Shown here: in pieces, positions 51,276 to 59,728 of the stretch
How positions within the stretch are numbered: the stretch's first letter is position 1
Layout of the letters: every line of letters starts with the position of its first letter
NCBI RefSeq assembly: GCF_031191545.1
Contig: NZ_CP133472.1
Span: 1,426,001-1,490,000 of the forward strand
Direction of reading: 5' to 3'
DNA from: Schaalia odontolytica
GTDB lineage: Bacteria; Actinomycetota; Actinomycetes; Actinomycetales; Actinomycetaceae
Length of the DNA stretch: 64,000 bases
Translations under genes and position numbers: made by a program
The notes under the pieces: generated by a model
The model's database searches: none
What the model was told of the DNA's origin: nothing
Seen by the model: only the letters and a program-made list of their open reading frames with translations

Positions 51276-54200
51276 ATGACGAAGTTCCGCGCTAAGTGGG
51301 CGCGGGCGGCAGTTGGCGCTTCGGCGCTTGCTCTCGCCGCAACCGGGATAGGTGCCTTTGGCGTCTTTTCGGCCGCGCCCGCCGAGGCTGCCGTCAACCC
51401 CAACATTAAGGTTGCGATCAAGCCCCTCGTTCTGTCTGACCAGGACGGAGTGGAGATCCCCGGGGCGGGTGCCCAGGTTGAGGATCCGGTGAGGATGTAC
51501 GTTGAGTGGGATGCCAGCGATGCCAATCCGCAGCCGGGCGACTCTTTCACGGTTGGGCTGCCGACCACTGGGGCCGCACTGCCTGACATTACGCACTACT
51601 ACCGTTTCCGCGAGGTTGGGCGTAGCGATCCGCTGATGTTTGACGGCCTGCAGGTCGGCGAGTGTGTGACCGCCGCCGATGTCATGACCTGTACCTTCAA
51701 TCAAGCTGTCGCGGCCCAAAGCAACGTCAAGGGCAAGATGAATCAGATGCTCATGGCTCAGAAGGAAACGCCGCTGACGAAGCTTCCCTTCAGTGCCAAC
51801 GGCGTCGAGACTCAGGTTCCGAACCCGAACGATGAGCCCATCACCCAGCGCCTGTGGACCGAGAAGAACGTCGGCAAGTACGCGAACTCCCTGAAGCGTG
51901 ACTCGACCCAGATCAACTGGCACATTACTGGTTCCGGCCGCCGCCTCTCGGAGCGTGCTGGAATGCCCGCAGGCACCTACGCGAACAAGGTCGTCTTCAA
52001 CGATGTCCTCGGCGCTGACGGTCAGACGCTGCTGCCCGCCGACTCCACCTGGTACGTTCGAGTCGATCCTAAGAGTGCGCCGAACCAGTACCCCACGGTC
52101 GCGCGAGTCGGGCAGCCCGGCATCAACACGGCCTACGGCAACTACACGCTCGAGCGCACGATCTCCGCAGACGGTAAGTCTGCGACGGTGACGCTTACTC
52201 GTACCGACGGCAACTTTGACCCGGCGATCAACTACGAGATCGTCTACTCCTCGAAGATCGACGGTAACGTCATCCCTGAGAAGCAGTACACGAACAGCGC
52301 GACGCTGGTGGGTGACAAGGAAGGCCCGATCACCTCGGTGATCAGCTACCGCGACCCGATCACCTACACCATTGAGATGAAGCCCGGCTACGGTGCCTTC
52401 GGCGTGAAGAAGTACGTCCTCGGAGCGCAGGTCGGTGCCGACGCGGGACAGATCCCCGCCGCCACGGCCGTCACGGTTAACGTCAAGTACGAACTCCCCG
52501 CTGGCTGGGACCCGGCTCTCCACCCCGAGTGGACCGCTCCCGAGGGCGGAACCAACCCCTACACGATGAAGGTTCCCGTTGAGCAGGGCGTGGCCGGTGT
52601 GGCCTTCCCCAAGGGCACCAAGGTGACGCTCACGGAGTCCCTCGACTCCGCACAGCTGCCGGCCGCTCTGCGTTGGCAGGGTGATCCCTCCTTCTCCGTC
52701 GGATCCACGAGCGCCGTGAACGAGGTCTCCTTCACCATCGCTGAGAACAACGTCTCTGCGGTCTCGCTCACCAACACCGCAGCCCCGGCTCCCGGCAAGA
52801 TTGCTGTGACCAAGAAGGTTGTCGGCGACATCCCGGCCGGTAAGACCTTCGCTTTCGATTACGTGTGTGACGATGCGGCGAAGACCTCCGGTTCGATCAC
52901 GGATGTTGTTCCCGGTCAGGCCAAGGAGTCCGCTGAGATTCCCGCTGGTGCGACCTGCACCGTGACCGAGAAGGATGCCTCTGTCGACGGCAGCACTCTG
53001 GTAACTTCCGCTATCGATCCCGTGACGGTCAAGGCGGGCGAGGTTGCTGCCCTTGAGGTGACCAACACCTACACCCCGGTTCCCGGCAAGATTGCTGTGA
53101 CCAAGAAGGTTGTCGGTGACATCCCGGCTGGCAAGACCTTCGCTTTCGATTACGTGTGTGACGATGCGGCGAAGACCTCCGGTTCGATCACGGATGTTGT
53201 TCCCGGTCAGGCCAAGGAGTCCGCTGAGATTCCCGCTGGCGCGACCTGCACGGTGACCGAGAAGGACGCCTCGGTTGCTGGTTTCAACCTCCAGACCTCC
53301 ACGATTGATCCCGTGATGGTTAAGACCGGTGAGGTTGCTGCCCTTGAGGTGACCAATACCTACACCCCGGTTCCCGGCAAGATTGCTGTGACCAAGAAGG
53401 TTGTTGGTGACATCCCGGCTGGTAAGACCTTCGCTTTCGATTACGTGTGTGACGATGCGGCGAAGACCTCCGGTTCGATCACGGATGTTGTTCCCGGTCA
53501 GGCCAAGGAGTCCGCTGAGATTCCTGCTGGTGCGACCTGCACGGTGACCGAGAAGGATGCCTCGGTTGCTGGTTTCAACCTCCAGACCTCCACGATTGAT
53601 CCCGTGATGGTTAAGACCGGTGAGGTTGCTGCCCTTGAGGTGACCAATACCTACACCCCGGTTCCCGGCAAGATTGCTGTGACCAAGAAGGTTGTTGGTG
53701 ACATCCCGGCTGGTAAGACCTTCGCTTTCGATTACGTGTGTGACGATGCGGCGAAGACCTCCGGTTCGATCACGGATGTTGTTCCCGGTCAGGCCAAGGA
53801 GTCCGCTGAGATTCCTGCTGGTGCGACCTGCACGGTGACCGAGAAGGATGCCTCGGTTGACGGTTTCAACCTCCAGACCTCCACGATTGATCCCGTGATG
53901 GTTAAGACCGGTGAGGTTGCTGCCCTTGAGGTGACCAACACCTACACCCCCAAGGTCGGCAAGATCTCGGTGACGAAGGAAGTTGTTGGCGACATTCCTG
54001 CTGGCAAGACCTTCTCCTTCGACTACGTGTGCAACGATCCGGCGAAGACCTCCGGTTCGATCCTGAATGTCGCCGCTGGCGAGACCAAGGAATCGGGTGA
54101 CATTCCGGACGGTGCCGAGTGTCTCGTGACTGAGCGTGAGGCCGAGGCCGCCGTTGACGGTTTCGTCCTCGAGTGCTCTGCGGTTGATCCGGTTCCTGTC

Positions 54201-54719
54201 AAGGCCGGAGAGGTTGCTGCGGTTCTGATGACCAACACCTACACCCCGGCTCCCGGCAACATTGCCGTGACCAAGAAGGTTGTTGGTGACATTCCTGCCG
54301 ACAAGACCTTCTCCTTCGACTACGTCTGTGACGATCCGGCCAAGACCTCCGGTTCGATCACGGATGTCGCTGCCGGCGACACGAAGGTTTCCCGCGACAT
54401 TCCTGCCGGTGCGACCTGCACGGTGACCGAGAAGGACGCCTCGGTTGATGGTTTCACTCTCCAGACCTCCACGATTGATCCCGTGGTGATCAAGGCGGGC
54501 GAGGTCGCCACTCTTGAGGTGACCAACACCTACACCCCGGTTCCGGACCCGTCGCCGTCGCCGACGCCGACGCCCAGCAAGACCCCCGGTGGTCACGATG
54601 GTGGGGACCGTCCCAACCTGGCCAGGACTGGCGCTGATGTGCTCGGTGGGTCCCTCGCGACCCTGACCCTGCTGGGAATTGGTGGAGGACTCCTCGCCCT
54701 GCGCCGCGCGCGTCGCTGA
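51276..54719 (+). CDS. Large LARTG-anchored adhesin with six DUF5979-like repeats
   Basis: This 1147-residue surface protein has a signal peptide (about residues 1-39), an N-terminal region of about 470 residues that resembles fibrillar adhesin domains, then six Ig-like repeats of 97-99 residues (about 506-1089), each starting GKIAVTKKVVGDIPAGKTF or a close variant and containing two cysteines. A Ser/Pro/Thr linker and an LARTG sorting signal with hydrophobic helix and basic tail end the protein. ATG 51276 follows CGGAGGA. The repeats probably project the N-terminal domain from the wall. The ligand is unknown. Confidence 0.88.
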   Translation: MTKFRAKWARAAVGASALALAATGIGAFGVFSAAPAEAAVNPNIKVAIKPLVLSDQDGVEIPGAGAQVEDPVRMYVEWDASDANPQPGDSFTVGLPTTGAALPDITHYYRFREVGRSDPLMFDGLQVGECVTAADVMTCTFNQAVAAQSNVKGKMNQMLMAQKETPLTKLPFSANGVETQVPNPNDEPITQRLWTEKNVGKYANSLKRDSTQINWHITGSGRRLSERAGMPAGTYANKVVFNDVLGADGQTLLPADSTWYVRVDPKSAPNQYPTVARVGQPGINTAYGNYTLERTISADGKSATVTLTRTDGNFDPAINYEIVYSSKIDGNVIPEKQYTNSATLVGDKEGPITSVISYRDPITYTIEMKPGYGAFGVKKYVLGAQVGADAGQIPAATAVTVNVKYELPAGWDPALHPEWTAPEGGTNPYTMKVPVEQGVAGVAFPKGTKVTLTESLDSAQLPAALRWQGDPSFSVGSTSAVNEVSFTIAENNVSAVSLTNTAAPAPGKIAVTKKVVGDIPAGKTFAFDYVCDDAAKTSGSITDVVPGQAKESAEIPAGATCTVTEKDASVDGSTLVTSAIDPVTVKAGEVAALEVTNTYTPVPGKIAVTKKVVGDIPAGKTFAFDYVCDDAAKTSGSITDVVPGQAKESAEIPAGATCTVTEKDASVAGFNLQTSTIDPVMVKTGEVAALEVTNTYTPVPGKIAVTKKVVGDIPAGKTFAFDYVCDDAAKTSGSITDVVPGQAKESAEIPAGATCTVTEKDASVAGFNLQTSTIDPVMVKTGEVAALEVTNTYTPVPGKIAVTKKVVGDIPAGKTFAFDYVCDDAAKTSGSITDVVPGQAKESAEIPAGATCTVTEKDASVDGFNLQTSTIDPVMVKTGEVAALEVTNTYTPKVGKISVTKEVVGDIPAGKTFSFDYVCNDPAKTSGSILNVAAGETKESGDIPDGAECLVTEREAEAAVDGFVLECSAVDPVPVKAGEVAAVLMTNTYTPAPGNIAVTKKVVGDIPADKTFSFDYVCDDPAKTSGSITDVAAGDTKVSRDIPAGATCTVTEKDASVDGFTLQTSTIDPVVIKAGEVATLEVTNTYTPVPDPSPSPTPTPSKTPGGHDGGDRPNLARTGADVLGGSLATLTLLGIGGGLLALRRARR
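52791..54543 (+). repeat. Six in-frame tandem repeats within the adhesin gene
   Basis: Repeat starts lie at 52791, 53082, 53373, 53664, 53955 and 54252, that is four periods of 291 bases and one of 297. Repeats two to four are almost identical at DNA level, while five and six have diverged. This favours slippage or recombination and length variation between strains. Confidence 0.92.
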
Positions 54720-54762
54720 TGCGCTCAACGGTTGAGCGAGCGCTCTAAGCGCTGAGCTCCGG

Positions 54763-54792
54763 ACCCCCGGGCCCCATGGGCCCGGGGGTTTT
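54763..54792 (+). terminator. Intrinsic terminator after the adhesin gene
   Basis: ACCCCCGGGCCC (54763-54774) pairs perfectly with GGGCCCGGGGGT (54778-54789), with a 3-base loop and TTTT overlapping the stem end. Confidence 0.88.
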
Positions 54793-54853
54793 CCGTGTCC
54801 CGCCAAGGTGAGGTTTCCGGCGAGAGAGATGGGTTGATAAGCCGATTGCGAAA

Positions 54854-54937
54854 CCTGAGTGTATGTGACTCAAGTTTTGCTCGTTCGGCTTGCGGAATAA
54901 AATGCCCGCCTATAAAGTTGAGTACATCAGACTCAAG
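54854..54937 (+). promoter_or_regulatory. Two HAIR operators (HspR sites) upstream of dnaK
   Basis: The HspR-associated inverted repeat has the consensus CTTGAGT-N7-ACTCAAG. CCTGAGT-N7-ACTCAAG lies at 54854-54874 and GTTGAGT-N7-ACTCAAG at 54917-54937; the right arm is perfect in both and the left arm differs by one base. TATAAA at 54911-54916 next to site two is a possible -10 box. HspR is encoded at the end of the same operon, giving the usual feedback repression by HspR with DnaK. Confidence 0.88.
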
Positions 54938-55026
54938 GGTCCGTCGGAATCGCCCCGGCGCCACACAAGCAACGCGAGCCGCTTCCCCTCAGCGGCGCGG
55001 TCTCGCCAACGAAAGGAACACATACT

Positions 55027-56862
55027 ATGGCACGTGCAGTCGGTATCGACCTCGGCACCACCAACTCCGCTATCGCCGTCCTCGAAGGCGGCGAGCCCAC
55101 CATCATCCCCAATGCTGAAGGCTCGCGCACGACCCCCTCGGTCGTCGCCTTCTCCAAGACCGGCGAGGTCCTCGTCGGCGAAATCGCCAAGCGCCAGGCT
55201 GTCACCAACGTCGAGCGCACCATCTCCTCCGTCAAGCGCCACATGGGCACCGACTGGACGACGGAAATCGACGGCAAGAAGTACACCGCGCAGGAAATCT
55301 CCGCGCGCGTCCTCATGAAGCTCAAGGCTGACGCCGAGGCCTACCTGGGCGAGCCCGTCACCGAGGCCGTCATTACCGTCCCCGCCTACTTCAACGACGC
55401 CCAGCGTCAGGCCACCAAGGACGCCGGTCAGATCGCCGGCCTCAAGGTGGAGCGCATTGTCAACGAGCCCACCGCCGCGGCCCTGGCCTACGGCCTCGAG
55501 AAGGGCAAGGAAGACGAGCTCATCCTGGTCTTCGACCTCGGCGGCGGCACCTTCGACGTGTCCCTCCTCGAGGTGGGTAAGGATGATGACGGCTTCTCCA
55601 CCATTCAGGTGCGCGCCACCTCCGGCGACAACCTCCTGGGCGGCGACGACTGGGATCAGCGCATCGTCAACTGGCTGATCGATCAGGTCAAGGCCAAGAA
55701 CGGTGCCGACCTGTCCAAGGATGCCGTCGCGCTCCAGCGCCTGAAGGAAGCCGCCGAGCAGGCCAAGAAGGAACTGTCCTCCGCGACCTCCACGAACATC
55801 TCGCTGCAGTACCTGTCCATGACCGCCGACGGCCCCATCCACCTGGATGAGTCCCTGACGCGCGCCAAGTTCGAGGAGCTCACCTCCGACCTGCTCGATC
55901 GCACCAAGAAGCCCTTCCGTGATGTTATGGCTGAGGCCGGCGTGACCGTCTCCGAGATCGACCACGTCGTGCTCGTCGGCGGCTCCACCCGCATGCCGGC
56001 CGTCACCGAGGTCGTCAAGGAGCTGACCGGTGGCCGCGAGCCCAACAAGGGTGTCAACCCCGATGAGGTCGTCGCCATCGGTGCCGCCCTGCAGGCCGGC
56101 GTCATCCAGGGTGACCGCAAGGACGTCCTGCTCATCGACGTGACCCCGCTGTCGCTCGGCATCGAGACCAAGGGCGGCGTCATGACCAAGCTCATCGAGC
56201 GCAACACGGCCATCCCGACCAAGGCCTCGGAGATCTTCTCCACCGCCGAGGACGGCCAGCCCTCCGTGCTCATCCAGGTCTACCAGGGCGAGCGTGAGTT
56301 CGCCCGCGACAACAAGCTGCTCGGCACCTTCGAGCTCTCCGGTATCGCCCCCGCCCCGCGCGGCGTGCCGCAGATCGAGGTCACCTTCGACATTGACGCG
56401 AACGGCATCGTCCACGTCTCGGCGAAGGATCGCGGCACAGGCAAGGAGCAGTCGGTGACTATCACCGGCGGTTCCTCCCTGCCCAAGGAAGACATCGACC
56501 GCATGGTGCGCGAGGCCGAGGAGCATGCCGCCGAGGACAAGAAGCGCCGCGAGGAAGCCGACACCCGTAACCAGGCTGAGCAGGCCGTCTACGCGACGGA
56601 GAAGCTGCTCAAGGACGAGGCCGACAAGATCTCCGAGGCGACCCGCGAGGCCGTCCAGAAGGATGTCGACGCCGTCAAGGAAGCCCTCAAGGGCGATGAC
56701 ATCGAGGCCGTGAAGACCACCATGGCGACCCTGTCCGAGTCCGGTATGAAGATCGGCCAGGAGATCTACGCCAAGCAGCAGGCCGACGAGGCCGGCGCCC
56801 AGTCCGCGCCCGCGCAGGACGACGTCGTGGACGCCGAGATCGTTGACGAGGATGACAAGTGA
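55027..56862 (+). CDS. dnaK: Molecular chaperone DnaK (Hsp70)
   Basis: This 611-residue Hsp70 has the ATPase signatures GIDLGTTNS at the start, [15 protein letters not shown], and [12 protein letters not shown], then the substrate-binding domain ([11 protein letters not shown], about residue 370 on) and a helical lid. The tail ends [10 protein letters not shown]. It folds proteins in the cytoplasm with GrpE and DnaJ and also acts as HspR co-repressor in Actinobacteria. AAAGGAA precedes the ATG. Two HAIR operators upstream indicate heat-shock control. Confidence 0.98.
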   Translation: MARAVGIDLGTTNSAIAVLEGGEPTIIPNAEGSRTTPSVVAFSKTGEVLVGEIAKRQAVTNVERTISSVKRHMGTDWTTEIDGKKYTAQEISARVLMKLKADAEAYLGEPVTEAVITVPAYFNDAQRQATKDAGQIAGLKVERIVNEPTAAALAYGLEKGKEDELILVFDLGGGTFDVSLLEVGKDDDGFSTIQVRATSGDNLLGGDDWDQRIVNWLIDQVKAKNGADLSKDAVALQRLKEAAEQAKKELSSATSTNISLQYLSMTADGPIHLDESLTRAKFEELTSDLLDRTKKPFRDVMAEAGVTVSEIDHVVLVGGSTRMPAVTEVVKELTGGREPNKGVNPDEVVAIGAALQAGVIQGDRKDVLLIDVTPLSLGIETKGGVMTKLIERNTAIPTKASEIFSTAEDGQPSVLIQVYQGEREFARDNKLLGTFELSGIAPAPRGVPQIEVTFDIDANGIVHVSAKDRGTGKEQSVTITGGSSLPKEDIDRMVREAEEHAAEDKKRREEADTRNQAEQAVYATEKLLKDEADKISEATREAVQKDVDAVKEALKGDDIEAVKTTMATLSESGMKIGQEIYAKQQADEAGAQSAPAQDDVVDAEIVDEDDK

Positions 56863-57515
56863 GCACCGAAGAAACCAACGGTTTCTCGGCGCCCAACGAA
56901 GACGCCAACGTCGCCGGGGCCGACTCGCTCGAGTCGGCCCCGGCCGGCCAGGCGGCCGAGAACAACGAGACCGCACCTGGCGCGAATGACGCGGCCCAGG
57001 CCTCGTCCGAGGCCTCGTCCGACGACATGAGTGCCTTCGAGGAGCAGGTCGAGGACTCTGACCTCGCCAAGGCCCTCGAGCGCATCGCGAGCGTCGAGGA
57101 TCAGCTGGCCCGCGCCAACGCGGAGCTGTATAACCAGGGCCAGGAGTACGCCAACTACGTGCGTCGCTCCAAGGAGGCTATCCCCGGTCATAAGACCGCG
57201 GGTCAGGACGAGGTCATCGAATCGCTCATCAGCGTTCTCGACGACATCGCGGCCGCCCGCGCGCACGGCGACCTGGAAGACGGTCCCTTCGCGTCGATCG
57301 CCACGAAGCTCGAGGAGACGCTCAAGACGCGTTTTGAGCTCGAGCGCTACGGCGCCCCGGGCGACGACTTTGATCCCGCGCTGCACGACGCCCTCATGGC
57401 GACCACCAGCGGCGAGGTCGACCACCCCGTCATCGGGCAGGTCCTCACGAGCGGCTACCGACGTGGCGAACGCGTCGTGCGCGCCGCGAAAGTGCTGGTG
57501 AGCAACCCTGAATGA
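56859..57515 (+). CDS. grpE: Nucleotide exchange factor GrpE
   Basis: This 218-residue protein has an acidic, Ala/Glu-rich disordered N-terminus (about residues 1-65), a coiled-coil dimerisation helix ([21 protein letters not shown]), and the GrpE head with NYVRRSKEA, then the ending [24 protein letters not shown]. It releases ADP from DnaK. The GTG start overlaps the dnaK stop by four bases. Confidence 0.95.
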   Translation: MSTEETNGFSAPNEDANVAGADSLESAPAGQAAENNETAPGANDAAQASSEASSDDMSAFEEQVEDSDLAKALERIASVEDQLARANAELYNQGQEYANYVRRSKEAIPGHKTAGQDEVIESLISVLDDIAAARAHGDLEDGPFASIATKLEETLKTRFELERYGAPGDDFDPALHDALMATTSGEVDHPVIGQVLTSGYRRGERVVRAAKVLVSNPE

Positions 57516-57554
57516 CAATTGTGCGTTCGTGACTGAAAGAGAGGTGATACGCGC

Positions 57555-58601
57555 GTGAGTGAACAAGAGTGGTTCTCCAAGGACTTCTACAAGGTCCTCG
57601 GAGTTGACAAGGCGGCGGACAAGAAGGCGATCACCAAGGCGTACCGCAAGCTGGCGCGGCAGTGGCACCCGGATCAGAACCCGGGCGACAAGGCCGCTGA
57701 GGCCAAGTTCAAGGAGATTGGCGAGGCCTACGCCGTCCTATCCAACGACGCGGACCGCAAGCGTTACGACGCGATCCGCGCGATGGCAGGCGGTGGGGCG
57801 CGCTTCTCCGCCGGATCTGGTGGGGCGGGCGGCTTTGAAGACCTCTTCGGTGCCTTCGGCGGCGCCGGTGGGGGCTTCGGGGGCGGCGGCCCAAACGTGC
57901 GCTTCCAGACCTCCGGTATGCCCGGCGGAGGTGGGGGCTTCGAGGACATCCTGTCCGGCCTCTTCGGTGGTGGCGGAGCGCGTTTCGGTGCAGACCCCTA
58001 CGGCTCGTCCTTCGGCGGAGCCGGTCGTGCCCAGCATGCCGCTCCCGCTCCCGAAAAGGGTGCCACCGTGCGTGCCAAGCTGTCTATTTCCTTGCGCCAG
58101 GCCCTGAGTGGCGCGACCCTGACCATTAAGGTTGGAGGATCGCCGATCAAGGTCCGCATTCCCGCGGGAATCAAAGATGGACAGAAGGTTCGCGTCAAGG
58201 GGCATGGCAAGCCGGGCAGCAACGGCGGTCCCGCGGGTGACCTTGAGGTCGCTGTGACCGTCAAGCCGCACCCCGTGTTCTCGCGCGAGGGTGATGACCT
58301 GGTCGTCGCCCTTCCAGTCACCGTGTCTGAGGCGATCCTCGGCGCAGCCGTCGAGGTGCCCATGATCGACGGGAACAAGGCCACTGTGAAGGTACCTGCG
58401 GGGTCTTCCTCGGGCGCTGAGATTCGTGTGCGTGGCGGGGGAGTGAAGTCCTCGAAGGGGACCGGTGACCTGATTGCGCGCGTGGCTATCCAGGTGCCCG
58501 CCAAGCCGGGCCGCGACCTGAAGAAGCTCGCGAAGGAGATGGCGAAGGCCGAGGGTGACCTCGACGTGCGCGCATCCCTGTCGACGGCCGCACAGGAGTA
58601 A
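57555..58601 (+). CDS. DnaJ-type co-chaperone without zinc finger
   Basis: This 348-residue protein has a J domain (residues about 8-75, with the HPD motif in RQWHPDQNPGDK), a glycine/phenylalanine-rich region (about 78-155), and the two beta-barrel C-terminal domains (about 165-330). The four CxxCxGxG zinc repeats of a classical DnaJ are absent, so it is a CbpA/DnaJ class B-like protein, although it sits in the dnaK operon where a full DnaJ is usual. It stimulates DnaK ATP hydrolysis. The GTG start follows GAGAGGTGA. Confidence 0.93.
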   Translation: MSEQEWFSKDFYKVLGVDKAADKKAITKAYRKLARQWHPDQNPGDKAAEAKFKEIGEAYAVLSNDADRKRYDAIRAMAGGGARFSAGSGGAGGFEDLFGAFGGAGGGFGGGGPNVRFQTSGMPGGGGGFEDILSGLFGGGGARFGADPYGSSFGGAGRAQHAAPAPEKGATVRAKLSISLRQALSGATLTIKVGGSPIKVRIPAGIKDGQKVRVKGHGKPGSNGGPAGDLEVAVTVKPHPVFSREGDDLVVALPVTVSEAILGAAVEVPMIDGNKATVKVPAGSSSGAEIRVRGGGVKSSKGTGDLIARVAIQVPAKPGRDLKKLAKEMAKAEGDLDVRASLSTAAQE

Positions 58602-58604
58602 GCC

Positions 58605-59162
58605 ATGGCAACGACGGGTCCCGATGAGGCAATCACCTTCGTCATCTCGGTCGCGGCCGAGCTGGCCGGGATGCACCCACAGACCCTGCGTCAGTACGAC
58701 CGCCTCGGGCTCGTGATCCCCGCCCGTACCAAGGGGAGGGGGCGCCGCTACACGAAGCGCGACGTCCAGCGCCTGCGCGACGTGCAGCGCATGAGTCAGG
58801 AGGAGGGCATCAACCTGGCGGGTATCCGGCGCATCCTCGAACTTGAGCGGCGCGTCGAGGCCTTGGAAGAGGAGCGCGACGCCCTGCGTGCCGCGGTGAC
58901 GGATGCTGAAGCGAAACGTAACCGCGTGTTCGCGGCATCCGCGGACGGTCAGGTCATGCCCCTGCGCCGTGGTCAGCGCTCGCGGGATCGAGCCGAGGCC
59001 GGCGGGTCGTCATCCGGCGGCTCCCTCACGGTATGGAACCCGATGCGTGCGCTCGCGGCGCTCGCTTCGTCACAAGCTGAGACGCGGGCACTCGCTGCCC
59101 TTCCTAGTCGGCGCGGCGGCATCAGTGCCGTCATCGAGGGCACGATCGTCTCTCGGCGCTGA
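58605..59162 (+). CDS. hspR: Heat-shock repressor HspR (MerR family)
   Basis: This 185-residue protein has the MerR-type winged helix with the HspR pattern FVISVAAELAGMHPQTLRQYDRLGLV, GRGRRYTKRDVQRLRDVQ and EEGINLAGIRRILELE, followed by a coiled coil. The C-terminal half is longer than in most HspR proteins and low in complexity. It represses the dnaK operon by binding the two HAIR sites upstream. The ATG lies three bases after the dnaJ-type stop, so it is part of the operon it controls. Confidence 0.95.
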   Translation: MATTGPDEAITFVISVAAELAGMHPQTLRQYDRLGLVIPARTKGRGRRYTKRDVQRLRDVQRMSQEEGINLAGIRRILELERRVEALEEERDALRAAVTDAEAKRNRVFAASADGQVMPLRRGQRSRDRAEAGGSSSGGSLTVWNPMRALAALASSQAETRALAALPSRRGGISAVIEGTIVSRR

Positions 59163-59181
59163 GCATAGCCAGATAACAGGA

Positions 59182-59214
59182 CTGCGGGACCCATCCAACG
59201 GATGGGTCCCGCAG
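59182..59214 (+). terminator. Terminator after hspR
   Basis: A perfect 15-bp stem (59182-59196 with 59200-59214) with a 3-base loop lies 19 bases after the hspR stop. It is followed by CGTAAT, with no long T-run. Confidence 0.8.
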
Positions 59215-59728
59215 CGTAATTCGATCGAAGATCCGGGGGCACACAGGATCCTCGACCGAAGCCTGGAACAGGCGACAGGCTTGAGCCTGCTGAGAATAGT
59301 TTTACCAGGTCACGGCTGGTTTCGATAGTCGATTGTTGGGGTGTGCGTCGCTTGGCACAAACGTGCAGAGGGTGTGTGAAATATGTGCGCTAGATTCGCT
59401 GCCTCTCTTTTGGAAATGCCCTCTGACCTGCAACTTTGTCGATAGGTGAGTGTTTTCCTTGAAATTGCTCATGTATCGGGCTGTGGGGGAGGTGTTATCG
59501 GGTCGGCCAGTGAGGGGAACTGACCGGTGAGACGTATCGATACCGTGACGCGAAAATGGCGTGGGTAACGTCGCTATGCAATACGTAACTATCTGCGTCG
59601 GTCGGGGGTATATCAGCGTGTCGAGGGAAGAAAGTCGTGCGCTCTACGACCGTCCGCCTCGTCCCGATTCAGGTGGTTGGCAAGCGTCGGCGACGCGGCC
59701 GAAGCCCCGCATGCGTTAACGTGGACGC
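59215..59728 (+). promoter_or_regulatory. Intergenic region with promoter of murT-gatD
   Basis: No gene is supported in these 514 bases. TAACGT at 59717-59722 lies exactly six bases before the murT ATG, and no ribosome binding site is present, so a leaderless transcript is likely. The rest is moderately AT-rich with no recognised element. Confidence 0.5.

Noticed and set aside
51174-54806. A 1210-codon open frame antisense to the adhesin gene
   Set aside because: It mirrors the repeats of the sense gene, has no ribosome binding site or recognisable domain, and owes its openness to the GC-rich codon pattern of the true gene.
54910-56976. A 688-codon open frame antisense to dnaK
   Set aside because: Long antisense frames opposite dnaK are a known composition artefact in high-GC genomes; the predicted protein is low-complexity and unlike any family.
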